Origin: Paracoccus methylarcula
Lineage (GTDB): Bacteria > Pseudomonadota > Alphaproteobacteria > Rhodobacterales > Rhodobacteraceae
DNA: 64,000 bases
Direction of reading: 5' to 3'
Assembly (NCBI RefSeq): GCF_003007735.2
Contig: NZ_PXNQ02000013.1
Location: 45,844-109,843, forward strand
Positions 37,520 to 48,444 of the stretch are shown piece after piece. Each line of letters opens with the position of its first letter. The stretch's first letter is position 1. The notes below the pieces were generated by a model. The model was not told the origin of the DNA and searched no databases. It saw only the letters and a program-made list of their open reading frames with translations. The translations under genes were made by a program, and so were the position numbers.

Positions 37520-37836
37520 CTTTCGCTCAAGCATGACATCCGTGACTGCGTTCCGCGATGGCGGGCGCGCTTTGTCTTGGCGCTGGTGGATCTCCTGCGC
37601 CGCTCCTTTCCTGAGCATGTCCTGACCGGGAGCGGTTCATTCCTGACAGGCTTGTGAATATTTTACAGAATGATCCTGTTTGATGTGAATAAATTTACAT
37701 AATTTTTCTTATATAAAAATGACTTAACATGATGTATAGCTGCTTATTAACATGGCACGTATCGCTGGACGATGCCGTCCGAACGGGCGTTCTTGGCGAT
37801 GCGGCAGGTTTTGTTACGGCTGCGAGGAGGGGACTC
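37520..37836 (+). promoter_or_regulatory. acs upstream region with CRP-like site pair
   Basis: This 317-base spacer has no gene. Bases 37543-37561 repeat the CCGCGATGGC entry of the repeat family without its core. An unusually AT-rich stretch (37650-37740) holds two related dyads: TGTGAATATTTTACA (37653-37667) and TGTGAATAAATTTACA (37684-37699), with centres about 31.5 bases apart, three helical turns. The second differs from the CRP consensus TGTGA-N6-TCACA by one base. Acetate-responsive control of acs through a CRP/FNR-type regulator is a reasonable inference. Confidence 0.5.
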
Positions 37837-39792
<1,956 letters not shown>

Positions 39793-39900
39793 TAGAGGCC
39801 CCGCCATCGCGCCCCGGCCTCTCCGCCGGGTAACCGGGGCGCCGATCACCAAAAGGGCGGAAAAAGAGGGACATGTCTGAACAGGGGAGGACCGAAGGAC

Positions 39901-40158
39901 ATGAGTGATAAACAATCATCTAACGCATATTGGCGTGCGAATATCCGCACGATCTGGATATGCATCGCCATATGGGCCTTTGTGTCCTATGGCTGCGCCA
40001 TCCTGTTCCGCCCGCTGCTGTCCGGGATCAGCGTCGGCGGAACCGATCTTGGCTTCTGGTTCGCGCAGCAGGGCTCGATCATCACTTTCGTGATCCTGAT
40101 CTTCGCCTATGCCTGGCGGATGAACAAACTGGATCGCGAGCACGGGGTGGAGGAATAA
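39901..40158 (+). CDS. DUF4212 small symporter subunit
   Basis: The 85-residue product has two hydrophobic helices (about 18-38 and 55-75, IWAFVSYGCAILF and GSIITFVILIFAYAW) and the ending YAWRMNKLDREHGVEE, typical of DUF4212. Such proteins are encoded immediately before VC_2705-type sodium/solute symporters and are thought to be their small subunit. The symporter ATG follows 3 bases after the stop. A GGGGAGG site lies before the ATG. Confidence 0.9.
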   Translation: MSDKQSSNAYWRANIRTIWICIAIWAFVSYGCAILFRPLLSGISVGGTDLGFWFAQQGSIITFVILIFAYAWRMNKLDREHGVEE

Positions 40159-40161
40159 GCC

Positions 40162-41892
40162 ATGGAACAATTCACCCTCAACCTGATCGTCGTGGGGCTG
40201 ACCTTCGCGCTCTATGTCGGTATCGCCTTCTGGGCCCGGGCCGGTTCGACCAGCGAGTTCTATGCAGCCGGCCGGGGCGTGCATCCGGTTCTGAACGGCA
40301 TGGCGACAGGCGCTGACTGGATGTCGGCGGCGTCCTTCATCTCGATGGCGGGCATCATCGCCTTTGGTGGCTATGACACCTCGGCCTACCTGATGGGCTG
40401 GACCGGCGGTTACGTGCTGCTGGCGATGCTGCTGGCGCCTTATTTGCGCAAGTTCGGCAAGTTCACCGTGCCGGAATTCATCGGCGACCGTTTCTACAGC
40501 CAGACGGCGCGGCTGATCGCCGTGATCTGCCTGATCGTCGCCTCGGTCACCTATGTGATCGGGCAGATGAAGGGCGTCGGCGTGGCCTTTTCCGGCTTCC
40601 TGAACATGTCCTACGAGATGGGCCTGCTCGTCGGCGCGATCATCGTCGCGGTCTACGCGGTCCTGGGGGGCATGAAGGGCATCACCTATACGCAGGTCGC
40701 GCAATATGTGGTGCTGATCATCGCCTATACCATCCCGGCGATCTTCATCTCGCTGACCATCACCGGCAACCCGATCCCGGCGCTTGGCCTGTTCAGCAAC
40801 ACGGCAGCCGAAGGTGTGCCGCTTCTGGACAAGCTGGATACGGTGATCCAGGATCTCGGCTTTGCCAGCTATACGGCGCAGACCGATACCACGCTGAACA
40901 TCTTCCTGTTCACCCTGTCGCTGATGATCGGCACCGCCGGTCTGCCGCATGTGATCGTGCGCTTCTTCACCGTGCCGCGGGTCGCCGATGCGCGGAGCTC
41001 GGCTGGCTGGGCGCTTGTGTTCATCGCGCTTCTCTATCTGACCGCTCCGGCGGTGGGCGCCATGGCGCGGCTGAACTTCGTCGATACCATGTGGCCCAAT
41101 GGTCCGCAGGAGGACGCGATCGCCATCGAGGAGATGCCGAACTGGGTCCAGAACTGGGAGCGGACCGGGCTGCTGGCCTTCGAGGACAAGAACGGTGATG
41201 GCCGCATCGAGTATTGGGCCGACGAAGAGAAGAACGAGGCCGTCAAGGTGGACCGCGACATCATGGTCCTGGCCAATCCCGAGATCGCGGGGCTGCCGAG
41301 CTGGGTGATCGCGCTCGTGGTCGCCGGTGGTCTTGCGGCGGCGCTGTCGACTGCGGCAGGGTTGCTGATGGCGATTTCCTCGGCCGTGTCGCATGACCTG
41401 ATCAAGTCGATGATCAACCCTGCTATCAGCGAGAAGAACGAGCTGATGGCGGCACGGATCTCGATGCTGGTGGCGATTGCGGCGGCGACATGGCTGGGAC
41501 TCAACCCGCCCGGCTTCGCGGCGCAGACCGTGGCGCTGGCCTTCGGGATTGCGGGTGCTTCGCTGTTCCCGGCGATCCTGATGGGGATCTTCTCCAAGAG
41601 GATGAACTCGCAGGGTGCGATTGCGGGGATGCTGGCGGGTCTGTTGACCACCGTCATCTATATCTTCCTGCACAAGGGCTGGTTCTTCATCCCCGACACC
41701 AACAGCTTCACCGATGCCGATCCGCTGCTGTTGTCGATCAAGTCCACCAGTTTCGGTGCGGTGGGTGCGATGATCAACTTCGCCGTTGGCTACTTCGTGT
41801 CCAATGCCACACAGCAGCCGCCGGAAGAGGTGCAGGAACTGGTCGAGTCGATCCGCGTGCCGAAAGGCGCCGGTGCGGCTCAGGCGCATTGA
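40162..41892 (+). CDS. Sodium:solute symporter, acetate-type (VC_2705 subfamily)
   Basis: The 576-residue SSS-family permease has about 13 helices. The motif region YAAGRGVHPVLNGMATGADWMSAASF (split across helices 2-3), GGYDTSAYLMGWTGGYVLLAML and GTAGLPHVIVRFFTVPRV match ActP-like carriers. An inserted hydrophilic loop near residues 300-365 (MPNWVQNWERTGLLAFEDKN) is characteristic of this subfamily. It probably carries acetate with sodium. Linkage to acs, DUF4212 and DUF294 supports this; lactate, pyruvate or propionate are alternatives. Confidence 0.9.
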   Translation: MEQFTLNLIVVGLTFALYVGIAFWARAGSTSEFYAAGRGVHPVLNGMATGADWMSAASFISMAGIIAFGGYDTSAYLMGWTGGYVLLAMLLAPYLRKFGKFTVPEFIGDRFYSQTARLIAVICLIVASVTYVIGQMKGVGVAFSGFLNMSYEMGLLVGAIIVAVYAVLGGMKGITYTQVAQYVVLIIAYTIPAIFISLTITGNPIPALGLFSNTAAEGVPLLDKLDTVIQDLGFASYTAQTDTTLNIFLFTLSLMIGTAGLPHVIVRFFTVPRVADARSSAGWALVFIALLYLTAPAVGAMARLNFVDTMWPNGPQEDAIAIEEMPNWVQNWERTGLLAFEDKNGDGRIEYWADEEKNEAVKVDRDIMVLANPEIAGLPSWVIALVVAGGLAAALSTAAGLLMAISSAVSHDLIKSMINPAISEKNELMAARISMLVAIAAATWLGLNPPGFAAQTVALAFGIAGASLFPAILMGIFSKRMNSQGAIAGMLAGLLTTVIYIFLHKGWFFIPDTNSFTDADPLLLSIKSTSFGAVGAMINFAVGYFVSNATQQPPEEVQELVESIRVPKGAGAAQAH

Positions 41893-41903
41893 CGTGAAAC
41901 CGA

Positions 41904-41960
41904 TGCGGGGGGCAGCCTGCCCCCCGCACCCCCCCGGGGATATTTGCATGAAGAAGAAGC
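41904..41960 (+). repeat. GATATTT/GAAGAAG repeat, copy H
   Basis: It starts 12 bases after the symporter stop, same strand. Perfect 11-bp hairpin TGCGGGGGGCA/TGCCCCCCGCA (41904-41928, loop GCC), then CCCCCCCGGGGATATTTGC and ATGAAGAAGAAG (core 41929-41960). It separates the symporter from the downstream regulatory genes. Confidence 0.82.
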
Positions 41961-42008
41961 AACAGGGGTTTCATGCCTTTCCGGCGCATTTCAGCGGGAT
42001 TGTGAAGA

Positions 42009-43817
42009 ATGTCCGGGATCTCTGATTTCATCTCTACCGTTCATCCCTATGACAGCCTGCCGCGGGACGAGTTGGCGCGGGTCGCCGCCTCCTTCAGCCG
42101 CAGGACCTATCCGGCGGGTGCCGAGATCTATCATTTCGGAGATCTTCTGCCCGGCCTGTTCCTGATCGAGAGCGGGGCCGTTCATGTCACCGACCGCAAT
42201 GGCGAGTCGGTGTCGGAACTGGGGCCGCGCAATTCGTTTGGCGAGCGGGGTCTGCTACGTGACGGTTGCGCCGTGACCTCGGCGCGGGCGGCGGAGGATG
42301 CGGTCGTCCTGATGCTGCCCCGGGCCGAGTTGACGCAATTGATGGCCCGGTCCCGCCCGGTTGCGCGTTTCTTCGATCGCGGTGGCCGGGCGATGCTGCG
42401 GACCGGCGATGTGGCATTGCTGAAAGTGGGCGATATTCTCGGCCGGAAACCGCAAAGCTGCCCTCCCGATACGCCCATCATCGACGCCGCGCGGCTGATG
42501 CGTGATGCTCAGGTCAGCAGTCTCGGTGTCACCGAGCAAGAGCGGCTGATCGGGCTGGTGACGATCCGCGACATGTCGAACCGCGTGGTGGCCGAGGGCC
42601 GCGACATGCGCATGCCGGTGAGCAAGGTGATGACCGCCGATCCGGTCACGTTGCCGCCCACGGCGCTTGGCTACGATGTGCTGAACATCATGCTGGAGCG
42701 CCGGATCGGGCATTTGCCCATCGTCGAGGACGGGCGTTTCATCGGCATGGTCAGCCAGACCGACCTGACCCGCATGCAGGCGATCTCGGCCACCGGGCTG
42801 GTCCGCGACATCGCGCAGGCGGACAGCGTGGCCGATATGGCCGAGGCGACTGCCCGGATCCCCGACCTGCTGGTGCAGCTGGTCCGGGCGCATCAGCGGC
42901 ACGAGGTCGTCACGCGGATGATCTCGGATATCGCCGATGCGGTGACCCGCCGCCTGCTCGAGATGGCCGAGGCAGAGCTTGGACCCGCCCCGGTGCCCTA
43001 TCTCTGGGCGGCTTGCGGCAGCCAGGGGCGGCAGGAGCAGACCGGGGTGAGCGACCAGGACAATTGCCTGATCCTCGCCGATGGCGCCGATCCGGCGGAA
43101 CCCTGGTTCGAGGCGCTGGCCCGTTTCGTCTGTGACGGGCTGAACGAATGCGGCTATGTCTATTGTCCCGGCGACATGATGGCGACCAATCCCCGCTGGC
43201 GGCAGCCGCGCGATGTCTGGCGCCGCTATTTCCGCGACTGGATTGCCAGCCCCGATCCCGAGGCGCAGATGCTGGCCTCGGTCATGTTCGACCTGCGCGC
43301 CATCGGCGGGGATGGCGCGCTCCTGGCGGGGCTGCAGGTCGAGACGCTGGAACGGGCCGAGAAGAACTCGATCTTCGTGGCGCATATGGTGACGAATTCG
43401 CTCAAGCACCGTCCGCCCCTGGGATTGATCGGAGGCTTCGCGACGATCCGCTCGGGCGAGCATCGCGACCATATCGACATGAAGCATGGCGGCGTCGTGC
43501 CCGTCACCGACCTGGCGCGGATCTATGCGCTGCAGGGGCGGCTGACCCCGGTGAACACGCGCGCGAGGCTGCAGGATGCCGAGGCCAAGGGCGTGATCTC
43601 GGGCAGCGGGGCGCGCGACCTGATCGCGGCCTATGACCTGATCCAGACGGTGCGGCTGGACAACCAGGCCGATCTGATCGGGGCTGGACGGCCGCCGGAC
43701 AATTACCTCTCGCCCGCCGGTCTGCCGGATTTCGAGCGGAGCCATCTGCGCGACGCTTTCGTGGTGGTGCGCGGGATGCAATCGGCCGCGGGCCATGGAA
43801 AAGGATTTCTGGGATGA
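42009..43817 (+). CDS. cNMP-binding/CBS/DUF294 nucleotidyltransferase-like protein
   Basis: The 602-residue product has, in order, a cyclic-nucleotide-binding-like domain (about 15-130, FLIESGAVHVTDRNGESV), two CBS motifs (about 150-265, sensing adenosine ligands), a DUF294 nucleotidyltransferase-like domain (about 300-430, GSQGRQEQTGVSDQDNCLIL, with the Gly-Ser and Asp-x-Asp pattern of GlnD-like enzymes) and a DUF294 C-terminal helical domain. It probably reads adenylate energy state or a nucleotide and regulates the linked symporter or signalling proteins. It is translationally coupled to the next gene. Confidence 0.88.
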   Translation: MSGISDFISTVHPYDSLPRDELARVAASFSRRTYPAGAEIYHFGDLLPGLFLIESGAVHVTDRNGESVSELGPRNSFGERGLLRDGCAVTSARAAEDAVVLMLPRAELTQLMARSRPVARFFDRGGRAMLRTGDVALLKVGDILGRKPQSCPPDTPIIDAARLMRDAQVSSLGVTEQERLIGLVTIRDMSNRVVAEGRDMRMPVSKVMTADPVTLPPTALGYDVLNIMLERRIGHLPIVEDGRFIGMVSQTDLTRMQAISATGLVRDIAQADSVADMAEATARIPDLLVQLVRAHQRHEVVTRMISDIADAVTRRLLEMAEAELGPAPVPYLWAACGSQGRQEQTGVSDQDNCLILADGADPAEPWFEALARFVCDGLNECGYVYCPGDMMATNPRWRQPRDVWRRYFRDWIASPDPEAQMLASVMFDLRAIGGDGALLAGLQVETLERAEKNSIFVAHMVTNSLKHRPPLGLIGGFATIRSGEHRDHIDMKHGGVVPVTDLARIYALQGRLTPVNTRARLQDAEAKGVISGSGARDLIAAYDLIQTVRLDNQADLIGAGRPPDNYLSPAGLPDFERSHLRDAFVVVRGMQSAAGHGKGFLG

Positions 43818-44314
43818 CCGCTACGGGTGTCGAGCTTCTGGGGGCGATCGCGGTGGGGATCGGTGTCGCGGCGCTGGTCTATGCCCTGATGCATGGTGCG
43901 CGCAAGGCGGGGTTCTCGCCCCCCCGCTGGCTTCTGCCCGCCTGTGCAGGGCTGGCGATGATCGGCTATTCGGTCTGGAACGATTACGCCTGGTTCGGCC
44001 GCGCGAAAGCGCAACTGCCCGAAGGGGCCGAGATGCTGGCCATCGGGCGCGACAGCCAGCCCTGGGCGCCCTGGACCTATCTTGCGCCGGTGGCGGTCCG
44101 TTTCGCCGCGCTGGACCCGGCGCGGATCAGCGAAACCGGCGCAGGCAGGAAGCGGGCCGAGATCATGCTGGTCGAGCGGCGCGGCCCGACGACGATCGTG
44201 CCGCAGGAATTCGACTGCGAGAAAGGCGTCTTCTCTGTTGCGGGCGCCGAATGGACCGCGGCTGAAGCCGATGATCCGGTCTTTTCCGCCGTGTGCCAGG
44301 GGGAGGCCGGATGA
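43814..44314 (+). CDS. Unknown membrane protein of the acetate module
   Basis: The 166-residue product has two hydrophobic helices (about 6-26 and 40-57), then a soluble C-domain with two cysteines (EFDCEKG, SAVCQGEAG). No family name is recognised, but proteins of this type accompany DUF294 and exonuclease genes next to ActP-like symporters. ATGA overlaps link it to the genes on both sides, so stoichiometric production with the DUF294 protein and the response regulator is likely. Confidence 0.75.
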   Translation: MTATGVELLGAIAVGIGVAALVYALMHGARKAGFSPPRWLLPACAGLAMIGYSVWNDYAWFGRAKAQLPEGAEMLAIGRDSQPWAPWTYLAPVAVRFAALDPARISETGAGRKRAEIMLVERRGPTTIVPQEFDCEKGVFSVAGAEWTAAEADDPVFSAVCQGEAG

Positions 44315-44682
44315 TGGCGGATATCCTGGTGGTCGAGGACGAGGACAATATCGCCGTCGCGCTGGACTTCCTGCTGTCGCGCGATGGGCATCGCCATTCC
44401 CGGCTGGCGACCGGGGCAGGGGCGGTCGAACGGATCCGTGCCGAGCGCCCCGACCTGGTGCTGCTGGACGTGATGCTGCCCGATGTTTCGGGCTACCAGA
44501 TCGTGCAGGACCTGCGCGCCGATCCGGCCCTGAAACATGTCCGGGTGCTGATGATGACGGCGCGGGGATCGGTGGTGGAACGCCGCAAGGGCCTTGCGCT
44601 CGGTGCCGACGGCTTCATCGCCAAGCCGTTCGAATTGTCCGAGCTCAGGGCGGAGATGGCGCGACTGCTGGAGCGGGAATGA
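44311..44682 (+). CDS. Receiver-only response regulator
   Basis: A 123-residue single CheY-like receiver domain with no output domain. The acidic pair Asp10-Glu11 (VVEDED), phospho-acceptor Asp53 (VLLDVMLPDVSGYQ), Thr83 and Lys105 (FIAKPFELS) are all present, so it can probably be phosphorylated. No histidine kinase gene is nearby: its immediate partner, encoded by the next gene through an ATGA overlap, lacks a kinase domain. It may act by protein contact, or accept phosphate from a distant kinase. Confidence 0.88.
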   Translation: MMADILVVEDEDNIAVALDFLLSRDGHRHSRLATGAGAVERIRAERPDLVLLDVMLPDVSGYQIVQDLRADPALKHVRVLMMTARGSVVERRKGLALGADGFIAKPFELSELRAEMARLLERE

Positions 44683-46652
44683 AACGAAGGGTCAACCTGC
44701 GGCTGCGTGTCCTGCTGGTCTTTGCGGGGCTGGCATTCGCGGTGCTGGCGGTGATCGGGCTGGCGCTTTGGGTCGAGGGGCGGCGGCTTCTGGGCAACGG
44801 GGTCGCGCCGAGCGAGGCTCTGGATCCCTTATTGCAGGCTGGCGTGATCGCGGGCTTTGGCGTTCTGGCGCTGATCGCGGCGATCTGGTTCCTGTTCGAC
44901 CGCCATTTCGCCCGCCCCATCGACGGGCTGGCCGGGGCCTTGCGCATCGGGCGGATCCCCGATGCCGGGCAGGCGCGTTACCTGGGCGATCTTGGCCCCG
45001 CCGCGCGCGACGCCGCCGAGGCCCGGGCGCGCAATGCCGAGGCGCTCTCCGAGGCGGTGGCCGACCATGCCGCCGAACTCATCCGCGAGAAGGCACGGCT
45101 GGAATCGATCCTGTCCGATTTCGGCGCGGCTGCGGTGATGACCGATCCCGGCGGCCGGGTGGTGTTCTACAACGCCTCGGCGGCGCGCCTGCTGCCGGGG
45201 CTGGCGCTGGATCGCCCGATCGAGCGCCATATCGCCCCCGGCGCGATCGAGGCTGCGAATGCGCGCCTGACCGCCGGGGCGGAGGCGACCGACCTGGCCT
45301 GCCTGACCCCGGACGGCCTGCGGCTGTCGGGCCGGATGCGCCGGATCGAAGAGGACATCCTGCTGATCCTGCGCGACAGGGCCCCCAATCGCCCGCTTCC
45401 CCATGATGTGCTGGAGACGCTGAGACGCCATGCCGCGACGCTGGTTCCGATGCTTGATGCGCTGGACGGGCCGATTCCGCCCGCCCTGGCGCAGGCGATC
45501 CGGGACGAGGGGCAGGGGCTGGCCCGTGCGACAAGGCAACTGTCCGAGACGCTGGCCGGGGATGCGCCGACTGCACGGGCCGGGCTGAACGAACTGGTGG
45601 CGGGGCTGGAACAGGCGGGCGATCCGCCATCCCTGTCGGTTCTGGCCGAGGCCGGATCGATGAATGCGTTGCTGCGCCGGTTGGATGCCCGGTTGCGTGA
45701 TGGCGGCGCGCAGCCGGTTCTGCGCATCCATCGCGAGGACCGGGCCGAGCTGCATCTGCGCCTGGAGTGGCAGGGCGAGGCGGTGCCGATGGACCGGCTG
45801 GAGCGCTGGCTGGACGAAGCCCCCGATCCCGGCCAGCCGGATCTGAGCGGTGCCGAAATCCTCGCCGCCCATGGCTCCGGCATCTGGCCCGAGACCGGAG
45901 ATAGCGGCCCGCGCCTGGTCCTGCCTCTCCAGCTTGCGGCGGATCGGCACGATGCGCCCGGGCTGACCTATGATTTCGCCTTGGCCGCAAGGGGTGCGGC
46001 ATCGTCGCGGCTGGCGGATCTGACCTGCGTTGTGTTCGACACCGAGACGACCGGCCTGGAGCCATCCGACCGGATCGTGCAGATAGCCGGGCTCAGGATC
46101 GCACGGGGCAGGCTGACGGGCGAGCGTTTCGAGACATTGGTCGATCCGGGCCGCCCGATCCCGCCCGGCGCAAGCGCGGTCCATGGCATCACCGACAGGA
46201 TGGTCGCGGATGCGCCCGGCATGCGTGGCGCGCTGACCGCCTTTCACCATTTCGCCGAAGATGCGGTGCTGGTCGCCCATAACGCCCCTTTCGACATGGG
46301 AATGCTGCGCGCCGCCGAGCCGGAGACCGGGCTGCATTTCGATCACCGGGTGCTGGATACCGTGCTGCTCTCGGCCATGGTCTGGGGAGGCGGGGTGGCG
46401 CATACGCTGGACGCGCTGGCCGAGCGGCTGGATATCGTCATCCCGCCCGACCGGCGCCACAGCGCGATGGGCGACGCCACCGCGACGGCAGAGATCTTCC
46501 TGCGCCTGATCCCGGCGCTGGAGGCGAAGGGGATCACCCGGTTCGAAGAGGTCACGGCAGAGGCCCGCCGCCACCGCCGCCTGATCGCCGATGCCAATCA
46601 GAGGTCGATTTCGGGGGCGTCCGGATCGCGCGGGACCACGGATTCGGGCTGA
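44679..46652 (+). CDS. Membrane PAS-exonuclease fusion protein
   Basis: The 657-residue product starts MKRRVNLRLRVLLVF. Helices at about 8-30 and 52-72 place residues 31-51 outside; a HAMP-like stretch follows; a PAS-like segment (about 140-235, DFGAAAVMTDPGGRVVFYNA) senses an unknown signal; a helical region ends near 430. The C-terminal third is a DEDDh 3'-5' exonuclease of the DNA polymerase III epsilon type, with Asp454 and Glu456 (VFDTETTGLEP), Asp539 (HNAPFDMGML), His594 and Asp599 (HSAMGDATATAEIF), all intact. No HisKA or ATPase domain is visible. The last 15 or so residues overlap the convergent gene. Confidence 0.85.
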   Translation: MKRRVNLRLRVLLVFAGLAFAVLAVIGLALWVEGRRLLGNGVAPSEALDPLLQAGVIAGFGVLALIAAIWFLFDRHFARPIDGLAGALRIGRIPDAGQARYLGDLGPAARDAAEARARNAEALSEAVADHAAELIREKARLESILSDFGAAAVMTDPGGRVVFYNASAARLLPGLALDRPIERHIAPGAIEAANARLTAGAEATDLACLTPDGLRLSGRMRRIEEDILLILRDRAPNRPLPHDVLETLRRHAATLVPMLDALDGPIPPALAQAIRDEGQGLARATRQLSETLAGDAPTARAGLNELVAGLEQAGDPPSLSVLAEAGSMNALLRRLDARLRDGGAQPVLRIHREDRAELHLRLEWQGEAVPMDRLERWLDEAPDPGQPDLSGAEILAAHGSGIWPETGDSGPRLVLPLQLAADRHDAPGLTYDFALAARGAASSRLADLTCVVFDTETTGLEPSDRIVQIAGLRIARGRLTGERFETLVDPGRPIPPGASAVHGITDRMVADAPGMRGALTAFHHFAEDAVLVAHNAPFDMGMLRAAEPETGLHFDHRVLDTVLLSAMVWGGGVAHTLDALAERLDIVIPPDRRHSAMGDATATAEIFLRLIPALEAKGITRFEEVTAEARRHRRLIADANQRSISGASGSRGTTDSG

Positions 46653-47062
46653 TCCTCCGGCATGGTGAAATTGCGCAGGTACTCCCCGATAGGAGGGGGC
46701 GGCGGTGCATCCGCCCTGCGGCGGATGACGATATCTCCATTCTCGAGCCGCTCGGGGGCTTCGTAATTGCGCAGATCGTCGATCAGGACGCCGAGATCCT
46801 TGAGCACCGGCGACAGGTTGTTCAGCGCGCCCGACATGTCCTGCCCCAGCTGATCCAGCCCGGGCCCGAGATCGCGCATGAAATTCTCCATCAGGATACC
46901 GACACCGCGCCCGATCAGGTCGGCCCCGTCTTCCCCGGGCGCAGGCTCGCTGTCCTGCAGGGGCGGCTGCCAGGCGTCGGGATCGTCCTGCGCGAACAGG
47001 ACCGGCGCGGCGAACAGGGCCGGGGCCAGGAATGCGGCAAGGGTCAGGGCGCGTATCTGCAT
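46598..47062 (-). CDS. Secreted protein of unknown function
   Basis: The 154-residue product starts with a signal peptide (MQIRALTLAAFLAPALFAAP, cleaved near LFAQ). The mature part is helical and acidic (LIGRGVGILMENFMRDLGPG, LGQDMSGALNNLSPVLKDLG), followed by YEAPERLENGDIVIRRRAD and a Pro-rich end finishing EIDL. Similar short secreted proteins occur in other Rhodobacterales without known role. It overlaps the 3' end of the exonuclease fusion gene by 55 bases on the opposite strand. Confidence 0.78.
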   Translation of the reverse strand: MQIRALTLAAFLAPALFAAPVLFAQDDPDAWQPPLQDSEPAPGEDGADLIGRGVGILMENFMRDLGPGLDQLGQDMSGALNNLSPVLKDLGVLIDDLRNYEAPERLENGDIVIRRRADAPPPPPIGEYLRNFTMPEDQPESVVPRDPDAPEIDL

Positions 47063-47142
47063 GACAGGGAAGATGGGGCGCAGATTGGGGTTGTGCAAGT
47101 GATTTGCGTCTCCGCGACGGTTCACGGTCGTGCTACGCCGCA

Positions 47143-47871
47143 TCAGCCGCCCGTCGGCGCCGGGGGCCTATGCATGGCCCGAAACTTCTCCCACGCCTCG
47201 TTGAGACGGCGGGTGCGGGCTTCGGCGAGGCGGACCGCCTCGGGCGGAAGGCCGCGTGCGATGGCCCGGTCGGGATGCGATTCGCGGATCAGGTTGCGCC
47301 AATGTTTCCGGGCTTCGGGAAGCGGGGTTTCTATTGGAATGCCAAGCACTTCACAGGGCGGGCAGCCTGCCTTGGGGTCGTGGCGGGCACGTATCGCCCC
47401 GATGCGGGCCTGGGTCAGGCCGAAGATCCGGCCGACCTCGTCGATGAAGATGATCTCGGCCTCGTGCAGATCGCCATCGGCGACGGCGATGATGAACAGC
47501 CCCTCGATCACATCGGCCAGAACCGGATCGCCCGCCGGGAACATGGCCGCGATCCGATGTGCCCATGCGTCGAATCCCGCCACGTCCTGCCGGGCCAGGT
47601 CAAAGACCCTCGCCGCGTTCTTTTCCTCGGCCCGAGGGATGATGAAGACGCGGCGGAAGGCGGCGACCTCGGATCGGGCGACGGTGCCGTCGGCCTTGGC
47701 CAGCTTGGCGCCGAGCGCGATCACCGCGATGGTGAAGGCAACCGAGCGTTCCGGCGGGGTGGCGGCCCGCTGCCGGCCCAGCATCGCCGCCAGCCGGTCG
47801 GCGATGCGCTGCCAGAAGCTGCGTGGCTTCGGCAGGTTGGGGCAGGCGGGCTGATGCGGGCTCGTATCCAT
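47143..47871 (-). CDS. TerB/DnaJ-domain co-chaperone (DjlA-like)
   Basis: The 242-residue product joins a TerB-like helical domain (about 40-150, AFTIAVIALGAKLAKADGTV and FIIAVADGDLHEAEIIFI) to a C-terminal J-domain (about 180-235) with the HPD tripeptide at 199-201 (ESHPDRAIARG). This order matches DjlA-type co-chaperones that stimulate DnaK, but the DjlA N-terminal membrane helix is not obvious. The secreted-protein gene follows after 80 bases. Confidence 0.88.
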   Translation of the reverse strand: MDTSPHQPACPNLPKPRSFWQRIADRLAAMLGRQRAATPPERSVAFTIAVIALGAKLAKADGTVARSEVAAFRRVFIIPRAEEKNAARVFDLARQDVAGFDAWAHRIAAMFPAGDPVLADVIEGLFIIAVADGDLHEAEIIFIDEVGRIFGLTQARIGAIRARHDPKAGCPPCEVLGIPIETPLPEARKHWRNLIRESHPDRAIARGLPPEAVRLAEARTRRLNEAWEKFRAMHRPPAPTGG

Positions 47872-48444
47872 GAGGCCAGACTAGCGGCTATGGCGGCGCT
47901 ACGGTAGGGGCGAGTTGTCACGGCTGCCATGCGGGAAGGGCAGGGCCGGATGCGCAACGGAAGCCCGCGCCGCATTCGCGCCAGGATACACCGGGGCTGC
48001 GGTCCGGCCCCGCGAATATCGGGGTCCCGGCTCTTGGCCCGGGATTTCGAAGATGCCTTCACCCATCATGCGGATTTCATGAATTTCTTTTAATGTCAGG
48101 CTGTTGCCTTCTTCATGCCTGGCATGGAGAAAATCAGGCGGGTGCGGCCTTATACAGCCCCTCATTCCCGGATCCGGTGGATGTTCCGGCCAGATGGCGG
48201 GCAGGCTCCGGCGTCTTCGGCCCGTTGCCGTCGCCGATCGCTTCAGGACGCGGGTGGCCATATCTGTTCCGCTGCGGTTCTGTCAGCCGTTGCCGCTACG
48301 CTTGGGAAAAGGCGTGACGGTGAAGGTTCGAGGGTAACGAGATTTAATCGGCAGCTCGACTGGACACGGGTGCAGGAAGCGGGCAATGTCATCTTCCGGT
48401 CACGAGCCCGTGATATTGAAGACTTTCAAAATGGGAGAATGACA
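47872..48444. other. Gene-free region
   Basis: About 570 bases upstream of the TerB-J gene. It should hold that gene's promoter. Several open frames cross it, but their composition is Arg/Pro-rich and changes frame without conserved blocks, as expected for shadow frames in GC-rich DNA. A short lower-GC stretch around 48060-48110 is the only local change. I see no RNA gene here. Confidence 0.4.

Noticed and set aside
34550..37618. Very long minus-strand open frame (over 1000 codons) across the helicase gene
   Set aside because: It is the antisense shadow of uvrD. GC-rich codon bias keeps the opposite frame open; it has no domain blocks, while uvrD has every helicase motif.
39916..41949. Minus-strand 677-codon open frame
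   Set aside because: Antisense shadow of the symporter; low-complexity His/Gln/Arg/Gly composition.
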